From positions 1,116,001 to 1,180,000 of the forward strand of contig NZ_AEUW02000001.1 of assembly GCF_000187995.2 (NCBI RefSeq): a stretch of 64,000 nt of DNA, read 5' to 3'. The translations under genes were made by a program, and so were the position numbers. Below, piece by piece: positions 36,309 through 49,373 of this stretch (positions are counted from its first letter, which is position 1; each line of letters opens with the position of its first letter). The notes below the pieces were generated by a model. The model saw only the letters and a list, made by a program, of their open reading frames with translations, was not told the origin of the DNA and searched no databases. The DNA comes from Streptococcus macacae NCTC 11558 (GTDB taxonomy: Bacteria; Bacillota; Bacilli; Lactobacillales; Streptococcaceae).

Positions 36309-39101
36309 TTATTTATCTTCAAATCCTTCTGCAGTCGCTACTGAGAAATTATTTTCCAGTATCTTTGCACAATGATCACATACCCTAGCATTATAAGGGC
36401 GTTCTTTCACTGTTGGATCAACACGGCGACAGCGTTCACAGACCTCTCCATCAGCGCGTTCGACCATAAAAGCAACATCCTCAAAAGCAAGAGCATTTTC
36501 AGGTGCTTTTTCTTCTGTCACTGTCAATTGCGAAACAATAAGAAGCTGAGCAATGTCACTGTCCAGTGTTGCCAACAACGTTTTAATTTCCTCACCAGCA
36601 TAAATCGTCAGATGGGCTTCCAAAGATCTACCAATAATTTTTTCATTACGTGCTTCTTCCAAAGCCTTTTGTGCTTGTGTTCGAAGCGCCATAAAGGCCT
36701 CCCATTCCTCAAGAATGGCCTCTTGATCAGCAAATTCTTTCGCTTCTGGCATTTCAGAAAGCTGTACAAAATCTTCGGATTCAAATTCAAGATAAGACCA
36801 AATTTCTTCGGACGTATGAGGAATAATCGGTGTTAATAATTTTGTGATATTAAGCAGGATATTATAAAAAACTGTCTGCATTTGGCGGCGAGCAAGACTA
36901 TCTTCTGCTTCAATATAAACCACATCTTTAGCAAAATCTAAGTAAAAAGCAGATAAATCAACGGTAATGAAATGAACAACAGACTTATAGATACTAAGAA
37001 AATCATAATTTTCATAAGAATTGCGGATACTTGCTACCAATTGATTAAATTTGATTGTCATATATTTATCAACAGGCCGCAAATCTTCATAAGGAAGCTT
37101 ATGGACATGAGGATTGAAATCTGCTGTATTGGCTACTAAGAAACGTAGAGTATTGCGAATTTTACGATAAGTTTCTGAAACTTGTGCTAAAATTTCCATA
37201 GAAACACGAACATCACTATTAGTATCAACAGAAGCTACCCAAAGACGCAATATTTCAGCACCATATTGTTTCGCAACATCATTTGGTGAAATAATATTGC
37301 CTTTGGATTTAGACATCTTCTCACCTTTACCATCAAGTACAAATCCTTGTGACAAGACGGTTTTATATGGAGCATGTCCATTTACAGCAACAGAAGTAAT
37401 TAATGAAGAATTAAACCAGCCGCGGTATTGGTCTGATCCTTCAAGATAAAGATCAGCTGGATAACCAAGTTCTTGCCGTGCATTCATAACCCCATTCCAT
37501 GACGAACCTGAATCAAACCAAACATCCATAATATCTGTTTCTTTAGTAAATTTCCCATTTGGAGACCCTGGATGACTGAAACCTTCCGGAAGAAGATCTT
37601 TAGCTTCACGTTCCCACCAGACAACAGAACCATGTTTTTCAAAGAGCTTCGCCACATGATCTATTACTTCCTTAGTCATAATAGCAGTCCCATCTTCTGC
37701 GTAGAATATAGGAAGAGGAACTCCCCAAATACGCTGACGAGAGATAACCCAATCTCCACGGTCACGGATCATATTGTAAAGACGGGTACGGCCCCATTCT
37801 GGATAAAAACCTGTACGTTCAATTTCATCAAGAATATCTTGACGGAATTTAGAAACTGAAGCAAACCATTGCGGTACTGCTCTCCAAATAATTGGTTTTT
37901 TAGTCCGCCAGTCAAAAGGATAGGAGTGAGTTATGACCTCAGAAGCTAGTAGTAAATCACCAAGTTTTTCTTTAACTGTTGGCAGCACTTTATCATAAAA
38001 CTGCCCTTGAAAATCTGCCCCAGCATTTTCCATCATGATGCCACGCTCATTGACAGTTACAACTACTTCTAATCCATATTTCATACTAACATTGTAGTCA
38101 TCCTCACCAAATCCAGGAGCTGTATGAACAATTCCAGTACCTGAATCAAGGGTTACATGGTCACCATTCATAACCAACTCTTCTACTTCCTCGTCCCAAG
38201 GATGAGCTGTTACAATACGATCAAGTTCAATTCCTTTATGCTGCGAAAGAACTTCAGGATTTTCCCAAGCAAACCGCTCAGTCAATTCTGGAAGCAAAGC
38301 TTTGGCAACAACAAATTTACGACTATCATTATTGGGTTTTACAACGACATAATCAAGATCGGGACCAACAGTTAAGCCGCGTGAAGCTGTAATAGTAAAA
38401 GGGGTAGTTGTCCAGACTACAATATAAGTCTCTTGATCTAGAACTCCCTTACCATCTTTAACTTGATTGGCATAAAAAAGTGAAGTTGAATCAATATCAT
38501 GATATTCAATTTCTGCTTCAGCCAAGGCTGATTCCGATGACCATGACCAATACACAGGCTTCGCACCGCGGTAAATATAGCCTTTATCTGCCATAGCTCC
38601 AAAAACACGAAGCTGAGCAGCCTCATAAGCTGGAACCAAAGTTATATAAGGATTCTTCCAGTCTGCAGAAACACCTAGACGCTTAAAGTCTTCACGCTGT
38701 TTATCAACTTGGCTGAGCGCATAATCATGGCACATTTTTAAATATTCTGAACGATCCAGTTCTTTACGCTTAACGCCTTTTTTAGCTAAGACCTGCTCAA
38801 TCGGCAGACCATGTGTATCCCAACCAGGAACATAGGGAGCTCTGAAACCTGACATTGACTTTGAACGAACTATAATATCCTTGGAAATTTTATTAAGTGC
38901 ATGCCCTACATGGATATTTCCATTCGCATAAGGAGGTCCGTCATGCAAGAAGAAAGTCGGTTTATTAGCATTTAATTCCTGACGTCTGGTATAAACATCT
39001 GCCTCATCCCATTCCTTTTGCCATTGTGGCTCTTTATTAGGAAGACCTGCACGCATAGGAAATGCTGTTTTTCCAAGATTCAAAGTTTCTTTTAATTTCA
39101 T
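36309..39101 (-). CDS. ileS: Isoleucyl-tRNA synthetase
   Basis: 930 aa from the ATG at 39101 ([20 protein letters not shown]) behind GAGG. Class I synthetase: HVGH near residue 59, the editing domain in the middle, KMSKSKGN, anticodon-binding helices and a C-terminal zinc finger (CERC and CDHC). It charges tRNA-Ile. The open frame reads 14 codons further upstream into the leader, but that portion belongs to the T-box terminator region. Expression is under T-box control. Confidence 0.97.
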   Translation of the reverse strand: MKLKETLNLGKTAFPMRAGLPNKEPQWQKEWDEADVYTRRQELNANKPTFFLHDGPPYANGNIHVGHALNKISKDIIVRSKSMSGFRAPYVPGWDTHGLPIEQVLAKKGVKRKELDRSEYLKMCHDYALSQVDKQREDFKRLGVSADWKNPYITLVPAYEAAQLRVFGAMADKGYIYRGAKPVYWSWSSESALAEAEIEYHDIDSTSLFYANQVKDGKGVLDQETYIVVWTTTPFTITASRGLTVGPDLDYVVVKPNNDSRKFVVAKALLPELTERFAWENPEVLSQHKGIELDRIVTAHPWDEEVEELVMNGDHVTLDSGTGIVHTAPGFGEDDYNVSMKYGLEVVVTVNERGIMMENAGADFQGQFYDKVLPTVKEKLGDLLLASEVITHSYPFDWRTKKPIIWRAVPQWFASVSKFRQDILDEIERTGFYPEWGRTRLYNMIRDRGDWVISRQRIWGVPLPIFYAEDGTAIMTKEVIDHVAKLFEKHGSVVWWEREAKDLLPEGFSHPGSPNGKFTKETDIMDVWFDSGSSWNGVMNARQELGYPADLYLEGSDQYRGWFNSSLITSVAVNGHAPYKTVLSQGFVLDGKGEKMSKSKGNIISPNDVAKQYGAEILRLWVASVDTNSDVRVSMEILAQVSETYRKIRNTLRFLVANTADFNPHVHKLPYEDLRPVDKYMTIKFNQLVASIRNSYENYDFLSIYKSVVHFITVDLSAFYLDFAKDVVYIEAEDSLARRQMQTVFYNILLNITKLLTPIIPHTSEEIWSYLEFESEDFVQLSEMPEAKEFADQEAILEEWEAFMALRTQAQKALEEARNEKIIGRSLEAHLTIYAGEEIKTLLATLDSDIAQLLIVSQLTVTEEKAPENALAFEDVAFMVERADGEVCERCRRVDPTVKERPYNARVCDHCAKILENNFSVATAEGFEDK

Positions 39102-39124
39102 AATAACCTCATCAATAAAATAAT

Positions 39125-39340
39125 AAAAAAGAACCTTCATCAAAGGACGAAAGCTCGTGGTACCACCTTGGTTTAGATAAATACAGTATACTATATTTAT
39201 CCCTCTTTGCTTGTAAGGTAAGCTTACCTCCTATCCTATAAATCATTTCAGATAGGAATAAACAAAAGGATAGGTCTTAATGAAGGGAGCGTAGATCTTC
39301 CACTGCCATCTACTCGCTGGATCTATTCATTAAACCTGTG
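39125..39340 (-). promoter_or_regulatory. T-box leader of ileS
   Basis: T-box motif AAGGTGGTACCACG (39169-39156), an 8-bp terminator stem (39156-39149 with 39138-39131) and T6 (39130-39125) come at the 3' end. Upstream, a stem I with GAGTAGAT/ATCTAC and TTTAATGAA/TTCATTAA arms is visible. Isoleucine is inferred from the downstream gene; I could not settle the specifier codon. The element begins only about 10 nt after divIVA, so its promoter must overlap that gene or transcripts read through. Confidence 0.85.
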
Positions 39341-39346
39341 TTTTTG

Positions 39347-40129
39347 TTAATCATTAATATTCAATTTAAAAGTTTGAGTTTCATTTAAATTAGGCTCATC
39401 AGAAGTTGTTTCATCGTCTGCTTCAATAATAATAGGCTGCTGATCAGTCTGAGTTTCTTCCAATTCTTTGTTACTTTCAGCAACACGACGATTCAGCTCT
39501 TCCATTTCCTCTGGAGTAAACTGATGTGTCACATCAATAGGTTCTGTTGATGAAGCTTCTGGGACATGTTCATCAAGAACTTTTTCAACAACTTCTTTAA
39601 AAGCAGCATCTGAATTTTGAAGATAAACAGCCGTAGGCTGTAAAAGATCTGTCCACTCAGGAGAATTTGCAAGGGTCAATTGCCCTTCAACAACTGATAA
39701 GAGGTGCTGATGGAAAACACGGCTTTGCCGTTTTAATTCTTCTGTTTCTACAGCAATACGTTTGGCTTCATCTGTTGAATCACGGAGAATTTGATTAGCT
39801 TTAGCTTTGGCTTCATCAATTAATTGCTGTGCCTCATAAGTCGCTTTATTAAGAATATTCGTTGATTCTGTGTTGGCTGAAATCTTAACTTTTTCAGCTG
39901 TTTCTTGAGCTAAAATAACGGATTGACTAAGAGATTCTTTCATCTCATCAAAGTATCCCAACTTATCTTCTAACTCTTTGATACGATTATCTTTTTCTCG
40001 ATTTGTACGCACCAACTCTTCATAATCATCAACAACAATATCCAAGAACTCTTCTACTTCTTGAGTATTGTATCCAAACATTTTTGTACCAAAGGTTTTA
40101 TCTTTGATTTCAAGTGCCGTAATTGCCAT
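39347..40129 (-). CDS. divIVA: Cell division protein DivIVA
   Basis: 260 aa from the ATG at 40129 (MAITALEIKDKTFGTKMFGY) behind AAGGAG. DivIVA coats the negatively curved membrane at the septum and poles and recruits division proteins. The N-terminal lipid-binding domain (about 1-60, including FGYNTQEVEEFLD) is followed by coiled coil (about 45-165) and an acidic C-terminal tail of about 90 residues. Last gene of the division cluster and just upstream of the ileS T-box. Confidence 0.95.
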   Translation of the reverse strand: MAITALEIKDKTFGTKMFGYNTQEVEEFLDIVVDDYEELVRTNREKDNRIKELEDKLGYFDEMKESLSQSVILAQETAEKVKISANTESTNILNKATYEAQQLIDEAKAKANQILRDSTDEAKRIAVETEELKRQSRVFHQHLLSVVEGQLTLANSPEWTDLLQPTAVYLQNSDAAFKEVVEKVLDEHVPEASSTEPIDVTHQFTPEEMEELNRRVAESNKELEETQTDQQPIIIEADDETTSDEPNLNETQTFKLNIND

Positions 40130-40139
40130 TTTTTTCTCC

Positions 40140-40934
40140 TTATTTATGTTTATATGTGATGCGATCAATTGTTAACTTATATTTTCCACTTTTTGAAAAA
40201 CCATTGTCTCTTTTTAGGATAAACCTGCCATAACCTCTTATGCTAACTAAATCACCTACTTCAACCAAACAAGAAATTTTAGATTGAACTAGGTAATTCA
40301 GCTTGACTTTTTCACCTTCAATTAATTTACTTGCGGTTCCCCTGGAAACTTTTAAAACAGACGATATTACTTTATCCAAACGCATACTGGAAACCAAAAT
40401 ATCTACTTCTGTATAGTCCGAGGGATTTTCTAACTGCTCATTTAGTTCTAGTTTTTTAAAACTAACAGCAGCTTTACCTATTTTCGAAACCTGAGCTGTT
40501 AAATAAGAGACCATTGAGCTTTCAATAAAAAATTGTGCTCTTCTTTCTTGAACAATAATATCTCCAAGTATCTGCCGTTTAACACCAAGCTTATTGAGCA
40601 AAGTTCCTAATATCTGTGCATGTGTTAAACGATTAAACTTATTATTATAATTAATTTCAAGTAGACTTATCTCAAAATCTGCTATATCCAGCTCATAATA
40701 AACTGGAGCAATTAATAATCTAGCATATTCAGAAGGAATATAATCAGAACTAAGATAGACTTGTAAATCTGTCTGGCTGATAATCGTCTGCATCACTTTA
40801 ACCTGTCTGGGGTTAATAAAATCTGTTACATAATGAGTATAGCTATCTTCTACCTGTTTGATTATATCATAAGTTTTTTCAATTAAGTCATGCTCTTCTA
40901 TATTAAAATGCTGATAAATATTTTGTTTTGCCAT
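40140..40934 (-). CDS. ylmH: YlmH, S4-domain RNA-binding protein
   Basis: 264 aa. It lies between ylmG and divIVA as in other ovococci. The S4 RNA-binding domain is at about residues 180-245 (LDKVISSVLKVSRGTASKLIEGEKVKLN). Recent work on B. subtilis links YlmH to rescue of stalled ribosomes, and it is also associated with division. The start ATG is coupled to the ylmG stop (TAATATG) and shows no strong Shine-Dalgarno. Confidence 0.9.
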   Translation of the reverse strand: MAKQNIYQHFNIEEHDLIEKTYDIIKQVEDSYTHYVTDFINPRQVKVMQTIISQTDLQVYLSSDYIPSEYARLLIAPVYYELDIADFEISLLEINYNNKFNRLTHAQILGTLLNKLGVKRQILGDIIVQERRAQFFIESSMVSYLTAQVSKIGKAAVSFKKLELNEQLENPSDYTEVDILVSSMRLDKVISSVLKVSRGTASKLIEGEKVKLNYLVQSKISCLVEVGDLVSIRGYGRFILKRDNGFSKSGKYKLTIDRITYKHK

Positions 40935-40935
40935 A

Positions 40936-41196
40936 TTAAACAAGTAACATCATTAGAAGACGTGTTAAACCATTTAAGACTATTATGACAAATATAATCG
41001 TAAAATCTAAACCAGCAAATTGAAGATTTAAACGTTCAAACGGTTTTAACACAGGTTCTACGATATCTCTTAATAATCTGCCCAAGAACGTATCGTAAGC
41101 ATTAGGAAACCAAGACAAAAGAGCATAAAGAGCCAATAAAACAGAATAAATTTCTGTCACCCTTGCCAGAACAAATATGATATAAGCTGAAATCAT
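40936..41196 (-). CDS. ylmG: YggT-family membrane protein YlmG
   Basis: 86 aa with two membrane helices (about residues 8-28 and 66-84) flanking a short loop that has the PF..RLNLQFAGLDFT YggT signature. Family members help nucleoid and division-site organisation. It sits 1 bp after sepF (TAATATG) in the conserved sepF-ylmG-ylmH-divIVA order. Confidence 0.92.
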   Translation of the reverse strand: MISAYIIFVLARVTEIYSVLLALYALLSWFPNAYDTFLGRLLRDIVEPVLKPFERLNLQFAGLDFTIIFVIIVLNGLTRLLMMLLV

Positions 41197-41197
41197 A

Positions 41198-41764
41198 TTA
41201 ACGTCTCTTCATATCATAGTTAAAGTTAACATCTTGTCCATTTGCTGCTAAATTCATCTCTTCAATGTCAACAATAACGTTAATTGGAGTTAGAAGATAC
41301 ATAGAAGGTCCAACCTTCTGAAGGTTTCCTGCCAATACCTTACCAGCACCATCAATAAAATCCAAACAACGACGTGCTTGTGCTTCAAGCATATATTGGA
41401 AATCAATAAGAACACATTCATTTCTGATCAATAAATCAACAATCTCTTCCGCATCTTCATATTTACGTGGATACTTAAGGGCAATCGTTGTTTTTTCTTG
41501 AGCAGACTGCTGATTATTATTGACACGACGTGATGTAGGCAGAGGATGGATTGTCTCCTCACTCGGCCGACGCATTTGCGGTGCTGGCTGTTCTCCTTTT
41601 GAAGTTTGCCGAGACTGAGGCATGGGTGCCTGTCTCTGGGTAACAGGACGCTGTTTTGGAGCCTCTTGCTGTCGATTAGAAGAAGCTGCAGGCTCTTCTA
41701 CTTCGCTAACTTCATCAGTATCAAAGTAAGAAATAATTTTGTTAAAGCTGTCTCTAAGTGCCAT
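41198..41764 (-). CDS. sepF: Cell division protein SepF
   Basis: 188 aa. The N-terminal amphipathic helix ([13 protein letters not shown]) anchors it to the membrane. A Gln/Pro/Arg-rich linker (about 20-85) precedes the SepF core (about 90-180, with [15 protein letters not shown] and [10 protein letters not shown]). SepF polymerises and ties FtsZ to the membrane along with FtsA. The start ATG has GGAGAG upstream. Next to yggS and ylmG. Confidence 0.95.
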   Translation of the reverse strand: MALRDSFNKIISYFDTDEVSEVEEPAASSNRQQEAPKQRPVTQRQAPMPQSRQTSKGEQPAPQMRRPSEETIHPLPTSRRVNNNQQSAQEKTTIALKYPRKYEDAEEIVDLLIRNECVLIDFQYMLEAQARRCLDFIDGAGKVLAGNLQKVGPSMYLLTPINVIVDIEEMNLAANGQDVNFNYDMKRR

Positions 41765-41777
41765 TGATCTCTCCGTT

Positions 41778-42451
41778 TCATTTAAAGAATGCGCTGCCTA
41801 TTCTGACAAAAGTAGCACCATTTTGGATAGCGATTGGATAATCGCGGCTCATCCCTATGCTCAACTCAGTAAATGGCATATTCTTCAAATTTTTTTCTTT
41901 TAAGTTATTCTTTAATTTATTGGCTTTGCTGAAAATATCATCTAAATCTGCTTCTTGAGCATCTATGGGAGCCATAGTCATTAAGCCAACAAGTTCAATT
42001 TTATCAAATTGCTGAATTTCTTCAAGCACTTTGCTTATTTCAGATGGTTTAAAACCATGTTTGCTTTCTTCGCCAGAAATATTAACTTGAAGAAAGCATT
42101 TAATCTTATGTTGAGCACGTTTTTGAATCTCAGCTGCCAATTTTACAGAATCCAGAGCATGGAAATAATCAACAAGATTAATCACGTCCTTTACCTTTCG
42201 GCGCTGCAAACTCCCAATCAAATGCCAGGTTAAATCATAGTCAGTCAATGCTTGGTATTTATCAAGAAACTTATCTACACGATTTTCAGCAATATGCTTA
42301 ACGCCGGTTTTGACAAGCTCCTCAGCTGTATGACTATCAACATACTTTGTCACAGCAATAATAGTCACCTCATCTTTATGACGGCCTGCTGCCTGAGTAT
42401 GTGCAGAAACGTCCTGATAAATACGTTCTTTATTATGTTTTAGATCCATCA

Positions 42452-42452
<1 letters not shown>
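41778..42452 (-). CDS. yggS: YggS-family pyridoxal phosphate homeostasis protein
   Basis: 224 aa alanine-racemase-fold PLP-binding protein with no known catalytic reaction; it buffers PLP. The PLP lysine is in IIAVTKYVD (about residue 36), and [10 protein letters not shown] and GLMTMAP also fit. The ATG at 42452 overlaps the ftsZ stop (TAATG); a second ATG follows directly. No Shine-Dalgarno, so translation is coupled to ftsZ. Confidence 0.93.
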
Positions 42453-45153
<2,701 letters not shown>

Positions 45154-45223
45154 TTACTCGACCTCTCTATCTTTCCAATCTATTACTATTCAAAACTGTC
45201 CTAAACAGAATTATTCAGAAAAT

Positions 45224-45253
45224 ATTATACCATAAAAAAAGGTAAAATGTTAA
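45224..45253 (-). promoter_or_regulatory. Promoter of ftsA-ftsZ
   Basis: Minus-strand TTAACA (45253-45248), 18 bp, TGGTATAAT (TATAAT 45229-45224), an extended -10. The -35 overlaps the stem of the divIB terminator. Confidence 0.6.
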
Positions 45254-45270
45254 GCATTTTACTCTTTTTG
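45234..45270 (-). terminator. Terminator of murD-murG-divIB
   Basis: AGGTAAAATG with CATTTTACTCT around a short loop; T7 on the minus strand. Confidence 0.75.
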
Positions 45271-45303
45271 TTATATAAACTTAATTTCTTGTGCTCTATG
45301 GCA

Positions 45304-46455
45304 TTACTGAGAAGTCGTGGCTTCCGTTACTGCATCAGAACTGCTTTGTGAACTATCAGCATCAGATGATGTATTTTCTTTGTCAGGAGTTGTCGAATTA
45401 TTGGATGATTCTGAGTTGGCTTTAGATCTGTTATCATCAAGTTTCGCCTCAATTTCAGGTGATGTGCTATAAAGCCCAACTTCCATGTCAATAATACTGC
45501 CGTCTGCTTTATCCTTTTTAATCTTTGGATAGTAAGGCAGCTTGGTGTCAATATCAGACAGAGGAACTCGGATCGTGTAGCCATCCTTCATTTCTAACAA
45601 AAGCAAATCTTTTGTTGAGCGAGAATTAGCTGATGAAATTGTCTTAATTTGCTCAACAATCGCTTTATCCACCTTAGCCAACTTTTGAACAAGCCTACGA
45701 ACAGCTTCCTTATCATCCAAGTTAATCTTTAAAAATGACTCCGGCAGTTCTGAAGCATTGACTGTATCAACCCGGGTGCCATTTTCTAAAATAGGAATAT
45801 AGCCTTTATCGGTCTGTGTATAGGCCAAAATATTATATTCCTTTACTTTTATGGTAAATTTATTAGGAAAACGATAATCTATTCTGGCTTTTTTTATCCA
45901 GTTATCCTTTTGTTCAATGGCCTTTTCATAGTGTTTCCTATTAAAGATTAGATGAGTTAAATAATCGGACTTCTTTATACCAGACTTTTCAATAATCTCT
46001 GCTTCAATAGCATTCTTACTGCCAGAAACGCTTACTGTTTTTTGACGGCTGAAAGGACTGATCATAAATAAGGAAGCCATTAAAACAAAAGAGGAAATTA
46101 TAATAATCAGCAGAGCCTGCCACAATTCTTTTCGAGGAATGACAGGAGCCTTTTTCTTTTTTTTAACTTTCTTCTTTTTGGTCTGAGCTATAGACTTGAA
46201 AGATTCCTCTTTAGCTTCCTTGGCGGATTTTTCATCTGTAGTCTCAGTTACCTTTTTAACAGGCTTATCTGTTTCTTTCTCAGCTTGAAACTGGGCCTTT
46301 TTTTCAGCCATGCGCTGTTCCTCTTTTTTTTCTTTTTCAAGTTTTTCTTCTTGTCTTTTTTTGAGGAACTCTAAATTACGCTGCTGCCATTGCGTTAAGG
46401 AAGCTGTTTCCTTATTTTCTTGTTTTTCCTTATCTCTATCTTTGTCTTTTGCCAT
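45304..46455 (-). CDS. divIB: Cell division protein DivIB/FtsQ
   Basis: 383 aa. A long charged cytoplasmic N-terminus rich in Lys and Glu (about 1-110) comes before one transmembrane helix (about 112-133), then the POTRA domain (about 135-205, VSGSKNAIEAEI) and the beta domain. The C-terminal tail is Ser/Asp-rich. DivIB works with DivIC and FtsL at the septum. The ATG overlaps the murG stop. The streptococcal long N-terminus explains the length. Confidence 0.92.
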   Translation of the reverse strand: MAKDKDRDKEKQENKETASLTQWQQRNLEFLKKRQEEKLEKEKKEEQRMAEKKAQFQAEKETDKPVKKVTETTDEKSAKEAKEESFKSIAQTKKKKVKKKKKAPVIPRKELWQALLIIIISSFVLMASLFMISPFSRQKTVSVSGSKNAIEAEIIEKSGIKKSDYLTHLIFNRKHYEKAIEQKDNWIKKARIDYRFPNKFTIKVKEYNILAYTQTDKGYIPILENGTRVDTVNASELPESFLKINLDDKEAVRRLVQKLAKVDKAIVEQIKTISSANSRSTKDLLLLEMKDGYTIRVPLSDIDTKLPYYPKIKKDKADGSIIDMEVGLYSTSPEIEAKLDDNRSKANSESSNNSTTPDKENTSSDADSSQSSSDAVTEATTSQ

Positions 46456-47537
46456 TATTTTCCTTTACTTTGCTCTTTTATATCCTGCACTAAAAGAGCA
46501 TAAAATTCATCAGGTGATTTTACTTCATTTGATAATTTCATAGCCTGCTTAAAACTCTCTTGCTGCATTAGCAAATCTTCTACCTTTGCATGGAGTGCTT
46601 CAAAGGTCAAGTCTTTTTCAGATAATTGCTGAGCATAGCCTTGTTTTTCAAAATACAAAGCATTTTCCAATTGATCTCCCCGACTAGCTTCTTTTCCTAA
46701 GGGAATGATTAAATGAAGTTTATGCATTGCTAAAAGTTCAAACAAAGTATTGGAACCGCCACGTGTTACAACAAGGTCTGCCATATCCATCAAAGGCTGA
46801 TAAAGATCTGTAACATAATTCACACGATATAAATGTTTACTTAAACCATTTAAAGCTTGATCCCCAGAAATATTGATAATATTATAGTGCTGCATTAGTT
46901 CTGGAGATTCAGAAATAAAACGATTGAATACTTTTGCACCTGCTGAACCTCCAATAAAAAGCAATGTTTTTAAGCTGGGATCAAACTGTTTTTTTATTTC
47001 AGCAAGTTGTTTAGCATTAGGCGTTTTTTCAGAATTTTCAATTTTAGTAACAGCACCCACATGTTTTGTTTTATTTAAACTAGAAGCCTGTTTAAAAGTC
47101 GTATACATGGTTGTTGCAAACTTATAAGCAATTCTATTAGCTAATCCCATAGATAAGTCCGATTCATGAACAAATACCGGAACTTTTAAAAATCTTGCAG
47201 CAATGACTGGAGGAACCGAAACAAATCCTCCTTTAGAAAAAAGAACTTGCGGCCGGAGCCTTGCTATAATCACAAAGGATTGTAGAATTCCCCAACCAAC
47301 TTTAAAAACGTCCAACATATTCTGCCAGGAAAAATAACGCCTCAACTTTCCTGTTGCAATAGAATGAAAAGTAACATCAAACCCAGACGCTTTAATCTGT
47401 TCATATTCAATACCATCTTTAGCGCCAATATAGTGTACCTCCCAGCCATCTTTTAAAAAACGGGGAATTAAAAGGAGATTTAGGGTTACATGCCCCACTG
47501 TTCCTCCTCCTGTAAAGACAATCTTCTTATTTGCCAT
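46455..47537 (-). CDS. murG: UDP-GlcNAc:lipid I transferase MurG
   Basis: 360 aa from the ATG at 47537 behind AAGGGAGA. It adds GlcNAc to lipid I, giving lipid II, at the inner membrane face. [12 protein letters not shown] near residue 10 is the streptococcal form of the MurG G-loop; [14 protein letters not shown] and [13 protein letters not shown] complete the GT-B fold. It lies 1 bp after murD and is coupled to divIB. Confidence 0.96.
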   Translation of the reverse strand: MANKKIVFTGGGTVGHVTLNLLLIPRFLKDGWEVHYIGAKDGIEYEQIKASGFDVTFHSIATGKLRRYFSWQNMLDVFKVGWGILQSFVIIARLRPQVLFSKGGFVSVPPVIAARFLKVPVFVHESDLSMGLANRIAYKFATTMYTTFKQASSLNKTKHVGAVTKIENSEKTPNAKQLAEIKKQFDPSLKTLLFIGGSAGAKVFNRFISESPELMQHYNIINISGDQALNGLSKHLYRVNYVTDLYQPLMDMADLVVTRGGSNTLFELLAMHKLHLIIPLGKEASRGDQLENALYFEKQGYAQQLSEKDLTFEALHAKVEDLLMQQESFKQAMKLSNEVKSPDEFYALLVQDIKEQSKGK

Positions 47538-47538
47538 T

Positions 47539-48894
47539 TTATTCTCCCTTAATTGCTTCAAAAGCTGCAATGAATTCATCACCACGTACTTCGAAATTTT
47601 TATACATATCCCAACTTGCATTGGCTGGGCTTAGAAGAATAATGTCACCTGGATTTGCTTCCTCAAAAGCTATGTGTGCTGCATCTGCGACATTTCCAGC
47701 ATCTTTGTAGCTAACACCTGCCTTATCAGCAGCACGTTTAAGACGCGGAGCCGATTCTCCTAAAATAACCATCTTCTTCACCCCTCTAATATCTGGGATG
47801 AGTTCATCAAATTCATTACCACGATCAAGCCCTCCGGCAATTAAAATAACCTTATTTTTGTCAAAACCTGACAAAGCTTTCTGAGTGGCTAAAATATTGG
47901 TGGATTTGCTATCATTGTAAAATTGCACGCCTTTTACTTTTCCAAGAAATTGTAAACGATGTTTAACACCGCTAAAATGAGAAAGCGCTGCTGCAATGGC
48001 TTCATTTTCTACACCAGAAATTTTAGCTGCCGCAATTGCTGCTAAAGCATTTTCGATATTATGTTCTCCTGGCACACCAATTTCTTCAGCCTTCATGATT
48101 ACTTGACCTTTAAAGCAGAGCTGATCACCATCCAGATAAGCACCATCAACTTTTTCTTTGGTTGAAAAAGGAATAATAGCCGCTTTTGTTTTTGCAGCCA
48201 ATTCTTTTGCTAAATCTTGATTGAAGTTAAGAATGACAAAATCTTTTGATGTCATCTTTTTTTGAATATTCCATTTAGCTGCCACATAATTTTCAAAACT
48301 TCCATGATAGTCAATATGTGTTGGCATTAAATTGGTTATTAAAGCAATATGTGGATGGAAAGTTTCTGTTCCCATTAATTGAAATGAAGACAGTTCCATG
48401 ACTAAAGTATCATTGGCTTTTGCCTTTTGTGCTACCTCGCTGGCAGGAAAGCCAATGTTACCAGACAGCAAGGCTGTCTGACCTGCTTGGTTTAATATAT
48501 TGGCGATCATGGTTGTCGTTGTTGTTTTACCATTTGAACCTGTAATCCCAATGATTGGGGCCTCAGAAATTAAGTAGGCCAACTCAATTTCAGTAATAAT
48601 CGGTATCCCTTTTTCAGCTGCTCGGACAACCATAGGATTACTGTAGGGAATTCCTGGGTTTTTAACCATGTAAGAAAATTCTTCATCAAGAAGCTCTAAA
48701 GGATGGCTGCCGCAGATAACCTTGATGCCTTCTTCCAATAATGTCTGAGCTGATGGATTTTCATCAAAAGCCCTACTATCATTTACGGTTACAATAGCCC
48801 CCAGCTCTGCCAGTAAGCGTGCTGCTGCTTCGCCTGAACGCGCCAAACCCAAAACAAGAATCTTTTTATTGTTAAATTGAGTCACATCTTTCAT
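47539..48894 (-). CDS. murD: UDP-MurNAc-L-alanine--D-glutamate ligase MurD
   Basis: 451 aa from the ATG at 48894 behind AAGGGAATT. The P-loop [14 protein letters not shown] (about residues 115-128), AGGLDRG and [11 protein letters not shown] are typical Mur ligase motifs; the N-terminal [13 protein letters not shown] binds UDP. First in murD-murG-divIB. Confidence 0.97.
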   Translation of the reverse strand: MKDVTQFNNKKILVLGLARSGEAAARLLAELGAIVTVNDSRAFDENPSAQTLLEEGIKVICGSHPLELLDEEFSYMVKNPGIPYSNPMVVRAAEKGIPIITEIELAYLISEAPIIGITGSNGKTTTTTMIANILNQAGQTALLSGNIGFPASEVAQKAKANDTLVMELSSFQLMGTETFHPHIALITNLMPTHIDYHGSFENYVAAKWNIQKKMTSKDFVILNFNQDLAKELAAKTKAAIIPFSTKEKVDGAYLDGDQLCFKGQVIMKAEEIGVPGEHNIENALAAIAAAKISGVENEAIAAALSHFSGVKHRLQFLGKVKGVQFYNDSKSTNILATQKALSGFDKNKVILIAGGLDRGNEFDELIPDIRGVKKMVILGESAPRLKRAADKAGVSYKDAGNVADAAHIAFEEANPGDIILLSPANASWDMYKNFEVRGDEFIAAFEAIKGE

Positions 48895-48928
48895 TTTAAT
48901 TCCCTTCTTGTACAGTACATTCTTTATT

Positions 48929-48957
48929 ATTCTACCTTTAATGGGTAAGTTTTTCAA
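48929..48957 (-). promoter_or_regulatory. Promoter of murD-murG-divIB
   Basis: TTGAAA (48957-48952), 17 bp, TAGAAT (48934-48929), minus strand. Confidence 0.65.
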
Positions 48958-49016
48958 GATTTAAAAGCAGAAAGAGATCTTCTATTGATTTATTTCCTAA
49001 TGGCAGCTAAAGGTAT

Positions 49017-49061
49017 TGAAAAAGCACCTCTGATACAGATAATCAGAAAAAAGGTGCTTTC
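49017..49061 (-). terminator. Terminator after typA and the DUF3165 gene
   Basis: AAAGCACCT (49021-49029) with AGGTGCTTT (49052-49060), a 22-nt loop that itself has a CTGAT/ATCAG pair, and a T-run on the minus strand. Confidence 0.8.
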
Positions 49062-49076
49062 ATTATTAATTACTTT

Positions 49077-49343
49077 TTAATATTTTTCTCTTTTAGATTT
49101 TTTGGGCTTTGTACTTAATTTCATAACGTCATTAAGACTATAATACCCCACAGCTGACATACCAATTCCTACAAATATTTCAGGAGGTGATTGGATAAGG
49201 CGCATGAGGGCCATTCCTGTTAAAACCAAGAGAAGAGCAATAATGCCTACAAGAGAAATCATATTCATTGTGCTCTTGACTGTCTTAGGAGCGATAAAAA
49301 TGTAATACATAAGAATTAAAATAGCAATGATAGCATAAAACAT
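49077..49343 (-). CDS. DUF3165 family membrane protein
   Basis: 88 aa with three hydrophobic stretches (about 2-17, 28-50, 57-70) and a lysine-rich end KPKKSKREKY on the inside. It fits the streptococcal DUF3165 family, of unknown function. The start ATG has GGAGGAAGG upstream. It lies 30 bp after typA and shares its terminator. Confidence 0.75.
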   Translation of the reverse strand: MFYAIIAILILMYYIFIAPKTVKSTMNMISLVGIIALLLVLTGMALMRLIQSPPEIFVGIGMSAVGYYSLNDVMKLSTKPKKSKREKY

Positions 49344-49373
49344 TTTTCCTTCCTCCTAGACCGGCCTCTTATC

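Noticed and set aside
36372-36836. Open frame of 154 codons on the plus strand opposite ileS
   Set aside because: Antisense to the C-terminal part of IleS with its zinc finger; no promoter or Shine-Dalgarno.
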